Origin: Ricordea florida
Lineage: Eukaryota > Cnidaria > Anthozoa > Corallimorpharia > Ricordeidae
Length of the DNA: 64,000 nt
Direction of reading: 5' to 3'
Assembly: GCA_949710005.1 (NCBI GenBank)
Contig: OX453274.1
Location: 13,888,831 to 13,952,830 of the forward strand
Position 1 is the first letter of the stretch; every line of letters begins with the position of its first letter. The position numbers and the translations under genes were made by a program. Below are positions 24,021-33,003 of this stretch, piece after piece. The notes below the pieces were generated by a model that saw only the letters and a list, made by a program, of their open reading frames with translations, searched no databases and was not told where the DNA came from.

Positions 24021-27000
24021 ATGGAACAAGAATTAAGAAGATTAAATGTTGTGCAACTGAAACATTTAGCTAGATGGTATAATATTCCGGGACGATCGTA
24101 TTTTAATAAAAGAGAATTTGTTCGAGAGTTGAGTAATATTCCTGAAGTAATTAATAATATTCAACAAATTATTACTAATATTGCTGGAATTGTTAATGAG
24201 CTACGTAATACACCAATGAGACCAAGAGATCAACCAAATTTACCTCTTCCAATTCCAGAAATTGAACCACAACAAATAAGACCAGCAAATCGGCCAAATT
24301 TACCGCCTTTAACTATTCCTCCACCAATGCCCGGCTCACCAGATCGAATTAATCCGGATAGTCCCCCACCAGGCCCACCACCTAATCGTAGACCGGGAAC
24401 TCCACCAGGCCCACCACCTAATCGTCGCGGAAGAACACCACCAGGCCCACCCCCGAAAAATACAAAAACAAAACAAACTCCTTTTATGGGAAATGTATTA
24501 AACAAGTTTTGGAATTTTGTTAAACCATATATTCCTAAAAAAGTAAAAAATAAAGCAGAAGAATTAGCTAAAAAATTTATTGAAAGATATAAAAAAGTAA
24601 ATAAGCCCAAAGAAATAAAACCACCGCCTAAAAGTGATAATAAGAAAGGTGAAAGAAAAAATAATAGGGATTATGAGAAGGAGGGAGCAAGACCAAAAAC
24701 AAAAAGAAACGAGAATGTGGAAGATTTTACACCAAGGGAATATGAATCAGCCATTAATGGTAATTATATAAGCTATAGGATTAAAGGAAAAGAAAAGATT
24801 GATGAAAAGACATTCTTACATAAAATCAAACCAAAAGTTATAGATTTACTTAGAAAGAGAGTTGAATCACATAATTCATTAAAGACAAAATTTATATTTT
24901 CATGCATGTTCAAGAAAAAAAATATTAACACTGGGGAAATTGAATACTGTGATAGACCCTTTCCTTCTGAAAAATCAGAAATTGTTCTCGTGGCAACAGA
25001 TTTATCAGAATTATTTGATAGATTAACAGGGCAACAACTTGTATTATTTGAAAATTTTATAAATAATGGATCTGGTTGGGAATTCGAACGTGTGCTATTC
25101 TTTGACATTTTTATAGATCGTTTTGTTCCACTTTTAGGTGGATCTTATATTCAATTACCCAAAGAATTGTTAAACAGGAATGCGATTATTAATCCACAGA
25201 ATTATAATGATGATGAATGTTTTAAGTGGTGTGTAACACGAGCTGTATACCCAACCGATAAAAATCCACAAAGAATAACTAAAGAATTGAAAGAACAATC
25301 AAAGAATTTTAATTGGGATGGAATTAATTTCCCAAGCACAATACAAGATGTTGTTAATTTTGAAAACCAAAATGATTATGATATCGCTATATATGGTTAT
25401 GATGAGAAAATAGGAGTATATCCTATAAAAAGAAGTAGTAAACGCGGATTTAAATTGATTAGATTACTTTTATTAACAGAAGAAAATAAAGATGAAGAGA
25501 TAAATAAAGATGAAGAGACAAATAAACACTTTGTTTTAATAAAGAATATTAGTGCGCTTATACGCAGACAAGTTACTAAACGTAAATGTAAGTTGTACTT
25601 TTGTGATAATTGTTTGCATCATTTTCACTTAAAAAGCTCATTAGAAAAGCATGAAGGATATTGTTATTTATACAATGAAGCAAGAATTGATATGTTAAAA
25701 AATAAAGATGGTAGTCCATGTTTTCTTTCTTTTAGAAATTTTGTTAAAAAAATGAGAATACCTTTTGTAGCGTACGCAGACTTTGAGTGTATTTTGGAAA
25801 AAATAAAAAATAATGAGCCCTTGGATAAAAGCAAAAGTTTTACAAATAAATATCAAACACACAAACCCGTTGCATTTGGTTGTTATATTAAGAGTTTTAA
25901 TGAAAATATATGTAAATCAAAATTTTATAGATATACGGCTAAATCTTCAGAAGATGATGTGGCACAGAAATTTGTTGAATACCTAGAAAAAGAATTTAGG
26001 AAAATTTATAAAGATTGTATTAGTTATAATGTAAAAAGATTCAAAAAGTTTAATAAGAAGAATATGACCGAATATGAAAAAATAAACTATGAAAACGCAA
26101 CTCATTGTCATATATGTGAGAAAGAATTGGGTGAAGATAAGGTAATAGATCACTGTCATCTTACAGGAAAGTATAGAGGCGCAGCACATAATGAATGCAA
26201 TTTAAATTATAAGATTCCAAAATTCTTTCCTGTTATAATTCACAATTTATCGGGATATGATGCTCATCTATTTATTAATAATCTAGCAAAAACAGAAGGT
26301 AAAATAAAACTTATACCAAATAATGAGGAAAAGTATATTTCTTTCTCAAAAGAGATTGTGGTTGATACCTACAAAGATAAAGAAAGTGATAAGATGATAG
26401 ATGTTAAGAGAGATATCAGGTTCATTGATTCATTAAAATTTATGTCATCCAGTCTTGATAAATTAGTAAATAATCTACCAAAAGAATCTTTTGAAAACAG
26501 TAAAAAATACAATGCTGGAGAGAAATTAGAGTTATTATTGAGAAAGGGAGTATTCCCATATGATTGGCTTGATGATTTTGATAAATTAAACGAAACCCAA
26601 CTTCCACCAAAGGAAGCTTTTTACTCAAAACTTAGAGGCGAAGATATTTCAGAAGATGATTACAAACATGCTAAAAAGGTATGGGAAACTTTTAATATGA
26701 AAACAATGCGAGATTACCTCAATCTATATCTTCAGTCTGATGTGTTATTATTAGCAGATGTTTTTGAAAACTTTAGAGATGTTTGTCAAAGTAATTATGG
26801 TTTGGATCCTGCTTGGTATTATACAGCGCCGGGCCTGGCTTGGGATGCAATGTTAAAGTTAACCAAAATTGAATTGGAGATGATAAATGATATTGATATG
26901 CTAATTATGATTGAGAAAGGTGTTAGAGGGGGTATATCTCAGATATCAAACAGATATGCTAAAGCCAACAACCCATACATGAGTAAATATGATCCAAACA

Positions 27001-28238
27001 TACAAACAAATTATATAGAATATCTCGATGCAAACAACTTATATGGCGGGGCAATGAGTGAACCACTACCCACTCATGATTTAAAATGGATGATTGAAAA
27101 AGAGATTGAAAATTGGAGAAATACACCATGTATATTAGAGGTTGATTTAAAATATCCACAACATCTTCATGATTTACATAGTGGTTATCCGCTTGCTCCA
27201 GAAAGAATTAAGGTAAATAGGGTTGAGAAATTAATACCAAACCTAAATGATAAAAAGAATTATGTTGTTCACCATGAAACTCTAAAAAAATATGAAAGTC
27301 TAGGATTAGAAGTAACAAAGATTCATAGAGGAATTACATTTAAAGAGTTTGCATGGTTAAAACCTTACATAGATTTGAATACAAAATTGAGAGCACAAGC
27401 GAAAAACGACTTTGAAAAAGATTTCTTCAAACTCATGAACAACTCTGTATTTGGAAAAACAATGGAAAATCTTAGAAAAAGGGTTGATATAAGATTGGTT
27501 ACTAATGAGAAAGAAGCAAGAAAATTAATATCAAAAGCTAACTATAATCGTCGTACTATTTTTTCTGAAAATCTTATGGCAGTTCATATGAATAAAACAC
27601 ATATAAAATACAATAAACCTATTTACTTAGGAATGTGTATTTTAGATATAAGTAAAGCAATGATGTATGACTTTCATTATAATTATATTAAACCAAAATA
27701 TGGTGAAAAAGCTAAATTACTTATGACAGATACAGATAGTCTTGTATATGATATAGAAACTGAGGATTTCTATAAGGATATAAGCCCTGATGTTAGAGAA
27801 ATGTTTGACACCAGCAATTACCCTAAAAATCATCCATCAGGTATTGAGACGGGCGTAAATAAAAAAGTAATTGGTAAGTTTAAAGATGAAGCTGGTGGTA
27901 GAATAATAACCGAATTTGTTGGCCTACGAGCTAAGTTATACGCTTTCAGGATGGATGATGGCGAAGAGGTAAAAAAGGATAAAGGAATTAAAAAATCAGT
28001 TGTAGAAAATGGTATAAGATTTGATGATTACAAGGAATGTTTGGATAGCAAAGCAAAGCAGATGAGAGAAATGCCTGTAATAAGAAGTTATAAGCATTTT
28101 GTTTATACTGAAACTGTTAATAAAGTTGCACTATCGGCCGATGATGATAAGAGAATAATTTGTAAAGATGGAAAACATACTCTCCCATATGGACATTATC
28201 TTATCAAAACAGAATTAGGAGGTAACTGCGCATCATAA
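24021..28238 (+). CDS. polB: Protein-primed-type family B DNA polymerase with EndoVII-like insertion
   Basis: This 1405-aa protein should replicate the element. Domain order: SAP-like N-terminus (1-40, LKHLARWYNIPGRS), Pro-rich repeats (PPGPPPNRR, about 70-155), a basic linker, a conserved middle region (about 240-510), and a Cys2-His-Cys zinc-finger-like CDNCLHHFHLKSSLEKH (about 525-548). Then come ExoI YADFEC (about 585), a recombination-endonuclease-VII-like Cys/His segment (CHICEK...DHCHLTGKYRGAAHNECN, about 695-730), ExoII HNLSGYD (about 740) and ExoIII YLQSDVLLLADVF (about 900). The polymerase motifs follow: A YLDANNLYG (about 1000), B NNSVFGK (about 1141), C MTDTDS (about 1235) and KLY (about 1305). 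All catalytic residues are present, so it looks active. It is DNA_pol_B_2-like. Its 3' end overlaps the convergent integrase gene by 43 bases. Confidence 0.95.
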   Translation: MEQELRRLNVVQLKHLARWYNIPGRSYFNKREFVRELSNIPEVINNIQQIITNIAGIVNELRNTPMRPRDQPNLPLPIPEIEPQQIRPANRPNLPPLTIPPPMPGSPDRINPDSPPPGPPPNRRPGTPPGPPPNRRGRTPPGPPPKNTKTKQTPFMGNVLNKFWNFVKPYIPKKVKNKAEELAKKFIERYKKVNKPKEIKPPPKSDNKKGERKNNRDYEKEGARPKTKRNENVEDFTPREYESAINGNYISYRIKGKEKIDEKTFLHKIKPKVIDLLRKRVESHNSLKTKFIFSCMFKKKNINTGEIEYCDRPFPSEKSEIVLVATDLSELFDRLTGQQLVLFENFINNGSGWEFERVLFFDIFIDRFVPLLGGSYIQLPKELLNRNAIINPQNYNDDECFKWCVTRAVYPTDKNPQRITKELKEQSKNFNWDGINFPSTIQDVVNFENQNDYDIAIYGYDEKIGVYPIKRSSKRGFKLIRLLLLTEENKDEEINKDEETNKHFVLIKNISALIRRQVTKRKCKLYFCDNCLHHFHLKSSLEKHEGYCYLYNEARIDMLKNKDGSPCFLSFRNFVKKMRIPFVAYADFECILEKIKNNEPLDKSKSFTNKYQTHKPVAFGCYIKSFNENICKSKFYRYTAKSSEDDVAQKFVEYLEKEFRKIYKDCISYNVKRFKKFNKKNMTEYEKINYENATHCHICEKELGEDKVIDHCHLTGKYRGAAHNECNLNYKIPKFFPVIIHNLSGYDAHLFINNLAKTEGKIKLIPNNEEKYISFSKEIVVDTYKDKESDKMIDVKRDIRFIDSLKFMSSSLDKLVNNLPKESFENSKKYNAGEKLELLLRKGVFPYDWLDDFDKLNETQLPPKEAFYSKLRGEDISEDDYKHAKKVWETFNMKTMRDYLNLYLQSDVLLLADVFENFRDVCQSNYGLDPAWYYTAPGLAWDAMLKLTKIELEMINDIDMLIMIEKGVRGGISQISNRYAKANNPYMSKYDPNIQTNYIEYLDANNLYGGAMSEPLPTHDLKWMIEKEIENWRNTPCILEVDLKYPQHLHDLHSGYPLAPERIKVNRVEKLIPNLNDKKNYVVHHETLKKYESLGLEVTKIHRGITFKEFAWLKPYIDLNTKLRAQAKNDFEKDFFKLMNNSVFGKTMENLRKRVDIRLVTNEKEARKLISKANYNRRTIFSENLMAVHMNKTHIKYNKPIYLGMCILDISKAMMYDFHYNYIKPKYGEKAKLLMTDTDSLVYDIETEDFYKDISPDVREMFDTSNYPKNHPSGIETGVNKKVIGKFKDEAGGRIITEFVGLRAKLYAFRMDDGEEVKKDKGIKKSVVENGIRFDDYKECLDSKAKQMREMPVIRSYKHFVYTETVNKVALSADDDKRIICKDGKHTLPYGHYLIKTELGGNCAS

Positions 28239-29206
28239 GGAATAACTTGTAATTCTTCCCTTACAAATCCACGCCTCGGCCCATCAGTCAAATAATATAA
28301 AACTGGCTGATTAGGTGAAATTATACTTTTATAAATATTATAAACTTTAATACTCCAAATAGGATCAGTTGCTCTCCTTTTTTCACCACCTTCAAGTTCG
28401 CCGGGAAATAATAAATATCTAACTTTAACCTCTGGAGGTAATCTATTCTCATCAAGGCCTACAAATCGCTGATAATTTTTAGGTTCAATATCAACCTCTT
28501 TCATTTTTATAGCCTTAACGGGCTCTTTACCAGTTATTCTAGTTGGCGTATTATTCAAAGTTTTCAAAATATCTTGTAATCTTTTCACCCATATTCTAGA
28601 TCGGGCATCACTTACCATTTCTTGCGCATATTGATGACTAAATAATCTTTCTCCTAATATTCTGTTTGCGTTTTCAACAAATGCTTGAGCTCTATGATTT
28701 CCTGCTTCACTTCTCTGTATTTTCGCATTATGATAATTCATGAGTTTACTAACTTCGCCCATAAATTCTTTTCCAGGATCGACCATTAATGTTTTAGGGT
28801 ATTTCAATCTTCTAGAATATATTTTTTCAAAAGCTTTGGATATCTCATGACTTTCTTTTGTGGTTAATGCTTCAGCATCTTTATATCTCGAGGCGATATC
28901 AACCACGACTAATGCGTATTTATATGTTTTTCTTCCAACTCTATCATGCGGTAAAAATAATAAATCTGCTTGGTGAATATGATTTGGTTTATCTACAGTC
29001 CAGTGCGGTCTTGGAATATATTTTGGTGGTGGCAGATATATTTGCCATATTGCTTGTTTCTCTAACCATTGTTTTGCCACATCTTGACTTACTTTCGCCT
29101 TCTCAGCTAATTTAGGAATTGCCGAATATCCTTTCCAATATCCTTCAGTTGAATAATATATCCGCTCGAAGAGCGAGCCCCTTCGTGATATCTTTTCGTT
29201 ACTCAT
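28196..29206 (-). CDS. int: Retroviral-type (rve) integrase
   Basis: The 336-aa protein would insert the element into host DNA. An N-terminal helical region (residues 1-60) precedes the RNase-H-fold core: D81 (HQADLLFLP), a conserved VVDIASRYKDAE, D143 (MVDPGKEF) and E178 (AFVENANRIL). These are a complete DDE triad with 34 residues between the second D and E. The C-terminus (YYLTDGPRRGFVREELQ) is a small beta-rich, chromo/SH3-like tail. No N-terminal HHCC zinc motif is seen. The gene is divergent from the capsid gene with a 33-bp gap, and its 3' end overlaps the polymerase. The intact triad and the matching 5-bp flanking duplication fit a working integrase. Confidence 0.92.
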   Translation of the reverse strand: MSNEKISRRGSLFERIYYSTEGYWKGYSAIPKLAEKAKVSQDVAKQWLEKQAIWQIYLPPPKYIPRPHWTVDKPNHIHQADLLFLPHDRVGRKTYKYALVVVDIASRYKDAEALTTKESHEISKAFEKIYSRRLKYPKTLMVDPGKEFMGEVSKLMNYHNAKIQRSEAGNHRAQAFVENANRILGERLFSHQYAQEMVSDARSRIWVKRLQDILKTLNNTPTRITGKEPVKAIKMKEVDIEPKNYQRFVGLDENRLPPEVKVRYLLFPGELEGGEKRRATDPIWSIKVYNIYKSIISPNQPVLYYLTDGPRRGFVREELQVIPYDAQLPPNSVLIR

Positions 29207-29211
29207 TTAAA
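29206..29211 (+). promoter_or_regulatory. TTTAAAG motif upstream of capsid gene
   Basis: ATTTAAAG lies 34 bases before the capsid ATG, within the 33-bp divergent gap and touching the integrase start codon. The motif recurs before most virion genes. Confidence 0.55.
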
Positions 29212-29239
29212 GATTAACCAAAGTATCTTATAAATTACA

Positions 29240-30478
29240 ATGACGTCTGAAAAAATTAATCCAAACAGAATTCCTAGAGAGCCATTTGGTTTGAAAGCAG
29301 AATCAACAATGAATCGAATTACTCTCAATCCATCCTCAGCCAGCCCTGGAGAAACATTATATATAAATATTCCAAAACTTTCTGAGAATTTAGTGATTGT
29401 ACCAGGAAGTGTATCTCTATTATTTGATTTAGATGTAGATGGGCATGCTAATAATACACTTGTGAATAATGTAGGTAGTAATCTTGTATCTAGACTTAGA
29501 GTTCTTTTTGGAGGTGAAACATTACAGGATACTCAAAGATACGATTTATTTCAAACATATCATGATTTATTCTTAACAGATGAAGAACGCGAAGATAGAT
29601 TAAAACAAGGTATTTCTTCTGAAAACATGAGAAAGCTTAGGACAAATGCAGGTGATAAGAAAACACAAGATGTTAAGGCAGTTACCCTTGCATCAGTACA
29701 TAACACCAAGTATCGCATACCACTAAACCATCCTATTCTAAACGATCATGGAGTTTTTTACCCAAAAGCTCTAGATCATCATCTAATATTTGAGATTACA
29801 CTTGCTCCAATTAATGATATTGTTGTTTATTCTGACACTACTAAGACTCCATCTTATTCAATCAAAAACCTTGAGTTAGAATATTCTTCCATTTCAAGCG
29901 AATACTTGGCTCGTGAGGCACAAGCAGCTTATCAGGTTGGAAAAGGATTCTTTTATGAAAATGTTACTCTACACAAAACTTTTACCTTTTCAATAGGTGG
30001 TGATGGTGTTATCAATCAGCATATTAATTTACCTAGAAGATCAATGACAGGGATATTATGTTTGTTTACATTACCATTCGCAGCAGGAGCACGTAACTCT
30101 GAGAATTTTTACAATCCAGGCATAACCTCGATTAATATAGATGTTGATGGTGTACCAAATCGTTTATACTCTAAAGGAATGATACCATCAGATCTATGGG
30201 AGTCAGTAAAGAAACGTTTTGGGGCAACTGAAGGTAAACATTCAGTAAAGGAAAAGGATTTTTATGCTGATAAGTTTGCTCTTTGGGTTGATATGAGAAC
30301 TCACCCAGATAATGGTATTCATGGAGGTGGTCTAGCATTAAACAATACACAAGATGGTGTAAAACTAGAAATTAAAAGAAAACAAAGTGGATCTGGCACT
30401 ATAACCTGTCATATGTTTGTTGTAGCTGATGCAATGATGGAGATTATGAATTCAGGTTTACGCTCCATTAAGTACTGA
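29240..30478 (+). CDS. Probable major capsid protein (double jelly roll)
   Basis: A 412-aa, beta-rich soluble protein without membrane segments or signal peptide. Visible features are the N-terminal RITLNPSSASPGETLYINIP, SVSLLFDLDVDG, LVSRLRVLFGGETLQDTQRY (about 85-104), DLFLTDEERED, YRIPLNHPILNDHGVFYP and a C-terminal block with ADKFALWVDMRTHPDNGIHG. Size, position immediately before the packaging ATPase and absence of any better candidate argue for the capsid. It resembles capsid-like proteins repeatedly annotated as uncharacterised in cnidarian genomes. It is not evidently related to the capsid in the Polinton at 61-62.5 kb. Jelly-roll assignment is inference from pattern and context; structure prediction would decide it. 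Confidence 0.75.
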   Translation: MTSEKINPNRIPREPFGLKAESTMNRITLNPSSASPGETLYINIPKLSENLVIVPGSVSLLFDLDVDGHANNTLVNNVGSNLVSRLRVLFGGETLQDTQRYDLFQTYHDLFLTDEEREDRLKQGISSENMRKLRTNAGDKKTQDVKAVTLASVHNTKYRIPLNHPILNDHGVFYPKALDHHLIFEITLAPINDIVVYSDTTKTPSYSIKNLELEYSSISSEYLAREAQAAYQVGKGFFYENVTLHKTFTFSIGGDGVINQHINLPRRSMTGILCLFTLPFAAGARNSENFYNPGITSINIDVDGVPNRLYSKGMIPSDLWESVKKRFGATEGKHSVKEKDFYADKFALWVDMRTHPDNGIHGGGLALNNTQDGVKLEIKRKQSGSGTITCHMFVVADAMMEIMNSGLRSIKY

Positions 30479-30484
30479 TTTAAA
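30479..30484 (+). promoter_or_regulatory. TGATTTAAA motif upstream of ATPase
   Basis: TTTAAA begins 30 bases before the ATPase ATG. The preceding TGA is the capsid stop codon, so motif and stop overlap. Confidence 0.55.
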
Positions 30485-30508
30485 AACCTTATGTTATGAT
30501 ACAAAATC

Positions 30509-31135
30509 ATGGAAGAATTACGAGAAAAAATACCATTCCATTGTATCATAACCGGCCCAACAAATTGTGGAAAAACAAAGTACCTCATCAATCAGCTAAG
30601 AGGACCATTCCGAAAAATTTTTGATTACATTGTTTTAATATGTCCAACTTATTCTAAGAATAAAACATATCATAATTTTGCTCGAGGAGATAAACGTTTC
30701 TTTGTATTATCACCAGATGCTAGTAACATTGATGAGATTAATGAGTTATTAACTGATTGTCAAACTTTATTCTCCGGAACAAATACATTAATAATTTTAG
30801 ATGATTGTGCTGTTTCGGGTGATCTGAAGAAAAGATCTAACAAGTTTATAGATTTGGCATTCTCCGGAAGACATCATGGATTATCAGTTTGGGTTCTCAC
30901 TCAGCAATTAACATCAATTGCAAAACCTTTCCGAGAAAATGTGGCTTGTGTGGTCTCATTTCATAATCCGTCGCAGAAAGGTATGAAGATGTTTTTTGAA
31001 GATTATGGAGGCGATTTGGATTATGAATCATGTAAAAAATTTATGCAATTATTAAAAACTGAAAAATATTCTAGACTATGTTTATGTTTACGTTACCCAT
31101 TCAATTGTTATTTGGAAATTCCAAACGTAGCGTAG
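30509..31135 (+). CDS. A32-like genome-packaging ATPase
   Basis: A 208-aa P-loop ATPase of the FtsK/HerA type that pumps DNA into capsids of Polintons and nucleo-cytoplasmic viruses. The Walker A motif GPTNCGKT is at residues 16-23, Walker B LIILDDC at 94-100, and SGRHHGLSVWVLTQQ (119-133) corresponds to the conserved region after Walker B with the sensor Gln. The length is typical for a minimal packaging ATPase. It lies between capsid and minor virion genes and is preceded by the shared motif. Confidence 0.92.
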   Translation: MEELREKIPFHCIITGPTNCGKTKYLINQLRGPFRKIFDYIVLICPTYSKNKTYHNFARGDKRFFVLSPDASNIDEINELLTDCQTLFSGTNTLIILDDCAVSGDLKKRSNKFIDLAFSGRHHGLSVWVLTQQLTSIAKPFRENVACVVSFHNPSQKGMKMFFEDYGGDLDYESCKKFMQLLKTEKYSRLCLCLRYPFNCYLEIPNVA

Positions 31136-31143
31136 CGAAGTGA

Positions 31144-31149
31144 TTTAAA
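31144..31149 (+). promoter_or_regulatory. TGATTTAAA motif upstream of 184-aa gene
   Basis: TTTAAA starts 31 bases before the ATG at 31175, matching the spacing at the other virion genes. Confidence 0.55.
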
Positions 31150-31174
31150 AATAACCTATGTATTATCACAAAAG

Positions 31175-31729
31175 ATGACAAGCGTTGAAGATTATATAGA
31201 AGAACAACCTGAGATAAAAGAAGAAGGAAAAACTGGGGTAAAATATAATGATGATATTGAAATTAAACAAGAATCACTAGCTATTCTAGCAGCTCTTGGA
31301 ACCACAAAGGAATATTTAGGGGTAGATATGAGTCTGGGCGATATAAAAAAATTATCAGACAAAGATATTGAAAAATATTTTAATCGTTATCAAGCGGTAA
31401 TGGGTAAGAAAATTAATGGTGGGTTGGTAGATTCATCTCTTAAATTAATTTCTAAAGTTATTTCTTACATGGTTCCTGTAGATGATATAGAATCTCTTTG
31501 TGATGATTTGAAGAATGATGATTTGGTTAATCGTGAACTGACAAACATTGTAGGGCTCTTAGCATTGAAATCAGGAAGACTGGCAGCACTTGCTAGCGGG
31601 CTGTTCCAGGTTGCTAAACACATAAAATTCAACAAAAATCAACAAGTTTCAAGGACAATTACAGATAATGCTAACACAACTGAGCAGGATACTAAGCAAG
31701 ATGCTAGCGGTACTGATACTGTTTACTAA
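31175..31729 (+). CDS. Uncharacterised 184-aa virion-region protein
   Basis: It has an acidic N-terminus (about 1-40), a helical core (KLSDKDIEKYFNRYQAVMGK), an amphipathic stretch KLISKVISYMVPVDDIESLC and a moderately hydrophobic ELTNIVGLLALKSGRLAALA (about 128-148) followed by GLFQVAKHI, which may associate with membranes. No enzyme motif. It belongs to the run of + strand late-type genes with the TTTAAA motif. I recognise the pattern from uncharacterised cnidarian proteins but know no function. Confidence 0.75.
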   Translation: MTSVEDYIEEQPEIKEEGKTGVKYNDDIEIKQESLAILAALGTTKEYLGVDMSLGDIKKLSDKDIEKYFNRYQAVMGKKINGGLVDSSLKLISKVISYMVPVDDIESLCDDLKNDDLVNRELTNIVGLLALKSGRLAALASGLFQVAKHIKFNKNQQVSRTITDNANTTEQDTKQDASGTDTVY

Positions 31730-31744
31730 GCATTATGTGATTGA

Positions 31745-31750
31745 TTTAAA
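31745..31750 (+). promoter_or_regulatory. TGATTTAAAGATTTCTTA motif upstream of 145-aa gene
   Basis: TTTAAA begins 29 bases before the ATG at 31774 but only 20 before the ATG at 31765. The constant spacing at other genes favours 31774 as the start. Confidence 0.55.
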
Positions 31751-31773
31751 GATTTCTTAATGATATGAAAATA

Positions 31774-32211
31774 ATGTCTGAAGAAAATGAACAAGTTGAT
31801 CGAGGTGAAGCGGAACAAATTACAGCTGATCCCAAACCAGAAAATAAAGATACTAAAAAACAGGTAAAAAATCCTAAAAAAGTAGCAGCTGGTAAAAAAT
31901 TAGCTGAATATAATAAAAAAGCAAAAGATGCATTAGCCAGGGAAATGAAACGTGAAGAAGAGACCCTACGAGCTGCGGCGCAAAATGAAAATATAGAAAA
32001 GACAAATAATGAATCGAAAGCTTGGCTACCGGAACTATCTTTTACAACCGTATTATCCATTGTTGGAATAGGCTTTACAGCATTTGATATGTTTATGAGA
32101 TATTATAAAAACAGAATACCTGATTTATCTCAAGTTCCTCAAATACCGTCGCCATCAAATATTCCCTCTCAACCACAAACGCTAGATCGACCAAAAATTG
32201 GAATGATGTAA
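31774..32211 (+). CDS. Small basic coiled-coil and membrane protein (145 aa)
   Basis: The start MSEENEQV at 31774 is chosen over an upstream ATG (31765) because of promoter spacing. The N-terminal half is Lys/Glu/Ala-rich and helical (KKVAAGKKLAEYNKKAKD, then LAREMKREEETLRAAAQ), likely coiled coil. A single hydrophobic segment follows at about 90-108 (FTTVLSIVGIGFTAFDMFM), then a Pro/Gln-rich tail. It is probably a minor virion or membrane-associated protein. No homologous enzyme recognised. Confidence 0.7.
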   Translation: MSEENEQVDRGEAEQITADPKPENKDTKKQVKNPKKVAAGKKLAEYNKKAKDALAREMKREEETLRAAAQNENIEKTNNESKAWLPELSFTTVLSIVGIGFTAFDMFMRYYKNRIPDLSQVPQIPSPSNIPSQPQTLDRPKIGMM

Positions 32212-32241
32212 TTATAAATTATTTTTTACTACATAAAGTCA

Positions 32242-32247
32242 TTTAAA
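32242..32247 (+). promoter_or_regulatory. TTTAAAAG motif upstream of 72-aa gene
   Basis: CATTTAAAAGTTTCTTACTG is close to the motifs at 31745 and 32967, 33 bases before the ATG. Confidence 0.55.
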
Positions 32248-32274
32248 AGTTTCTTACTGATGTAGTAAAAAATC

Positions 32275-32493
32275 ATGTCAAACGAAAATAAACTTGTGAA
32301 AACTGTTACAGATTCTGCAGTCCTTATTGGATTAGCAGCTGGAGTTGGATATGTGGCTAAAAAGGCTATGAAAGAATCATTTATGAACGATCCATCCTCA
32401 AGTATTACAAATTATGCAAAATGGGTCGCTGTATTATCGGGTAGTATGTACCTAAAAACATATTTAGAGGATCAAAAGATTTTACCAAATTAA
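32275..32493 (+). CDS. Small two-pass membrane protein (72 aa)
   Basis: It has a hydrophobic Gly/Ala-rich segment at about 14-29 (SAVLIGLAAGVGYVAK) and a second weaker one at about 47-60 (WVAVLSGSMYLKTYL), with charged ends. The gene is short, but its promoter motif, tight packing and clear membrane pattern support it. The role is unknown; it is one of several small membrane proteins in the cluster. Confidence 0.7.
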   Translation: MSNENKLVKTVTDSAVLIGLAAGVGYVAKKAMKESFMNDPSSSITNYAKWVAVLSGSMYLKTYLEDQKILPN

Positions 32494-32514
32494 GGATTTA
32501 TCGGCTTCACCGGT

Positions 32515-32527
32515 CCAGCAAAGCTGG
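32515..32527. other. Small hairpin CCAGCAAAGCTGG in the gap before the 130-aa gene
   Basis: A 5-bp stem with a 3-base loop (extended by GGTC/GACC words further out) lies where the next gene should have its TTTAAA motif, which is absent. It could be an RNA structure, or chance. Confidence 0.3.
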
Positions 32528-32555
32528 TTTATAGACCTGAGTGAAGCGAAGAAAC

Positions 32556-32948
32556 ATGGCAACAATAGCAATGATGATTGGAGGAGCTATTTTGAATGCA
32601 ACAACATTTGTTGGTGGATCATATCTTGCAAAATATCTCTCAGGTGATAAAACAGATACAGAGAAAATAAGACACGATAAAGCATTAGAAAAATATCAAA
32701 AAGATTATGCGGAATATCAGGAAAAAAGACAGAAACTAATGGATTGGCAATCTCAACAAAGTGATAATAAATATCAGGCTTCAAAAAATATTTCTAATAC
32801 CGATGAAGCTTTGAAATTATATAGTCAAATGCATGAACCAAAATTTGCGGATTATTATAGACCTAGTGACAATCAAAAGATGGGTGAAATGGCATATGTG
32901 GGTGGTGGTATGTTAGCATTAGGTTATGCAGTTAGTAAATTTTTATAG
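32556..32948 (+). CDS. Membrane/coiled-coil protein (130 aa)
   Basis: The true start is the ATG at 32556 (MATIAMMIGG); the frame opens upstream only by GTG. It has an N-terminal hydrophobic segment (residues 3-27), a charged helical centre (KALEKYQKDYAEYQEKRQKL, likely coiled coil) and a C-terminal hydrophobic segment (about 110-129, GGGMLALGYAVSKFL). It lacks the upstream TTTAAA motif of its neighbours and may be read from the preceding transcript. The function is unknown. Confidence 0.7.
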   Translation: MATIAMMIGGAILNATTFVGGSYLAKYLSGDKTDTEKIRHDKALEKYQKDYAEYQEKRQKLMDWQSQQSDNKYQASKNISNTDEALKLYSQMHEPKFADYYRPSDNQKMGEMAYVGGGMLALGYAVSKFL

Positions 32949-32966
32949 GTTATCGTATGTGATTAG

Positions 32967-32972
32967 TTTAAA
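32967..32972 (+). promoter_or_regulatory. TTTAAAGATTTCTTACTGAT motif upstream of 322-aa gene
   Basis: It lies 37 bases before the ATG at 33004. It shares an extended 18-20 base core with the motifs at 31745 and 32242. Confidence 0.6.
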
Positions 32973-33003
32973 GATTTCTTACTGATGAGTAAAAAATCTA
33001 AAT

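Noticed and set aside
24230-24610. 126-aa antisense ORF inside the polymerase
   Set aside because: It mirrors the Pro-rich polymerase repeats (Gly-rich on the other strand).
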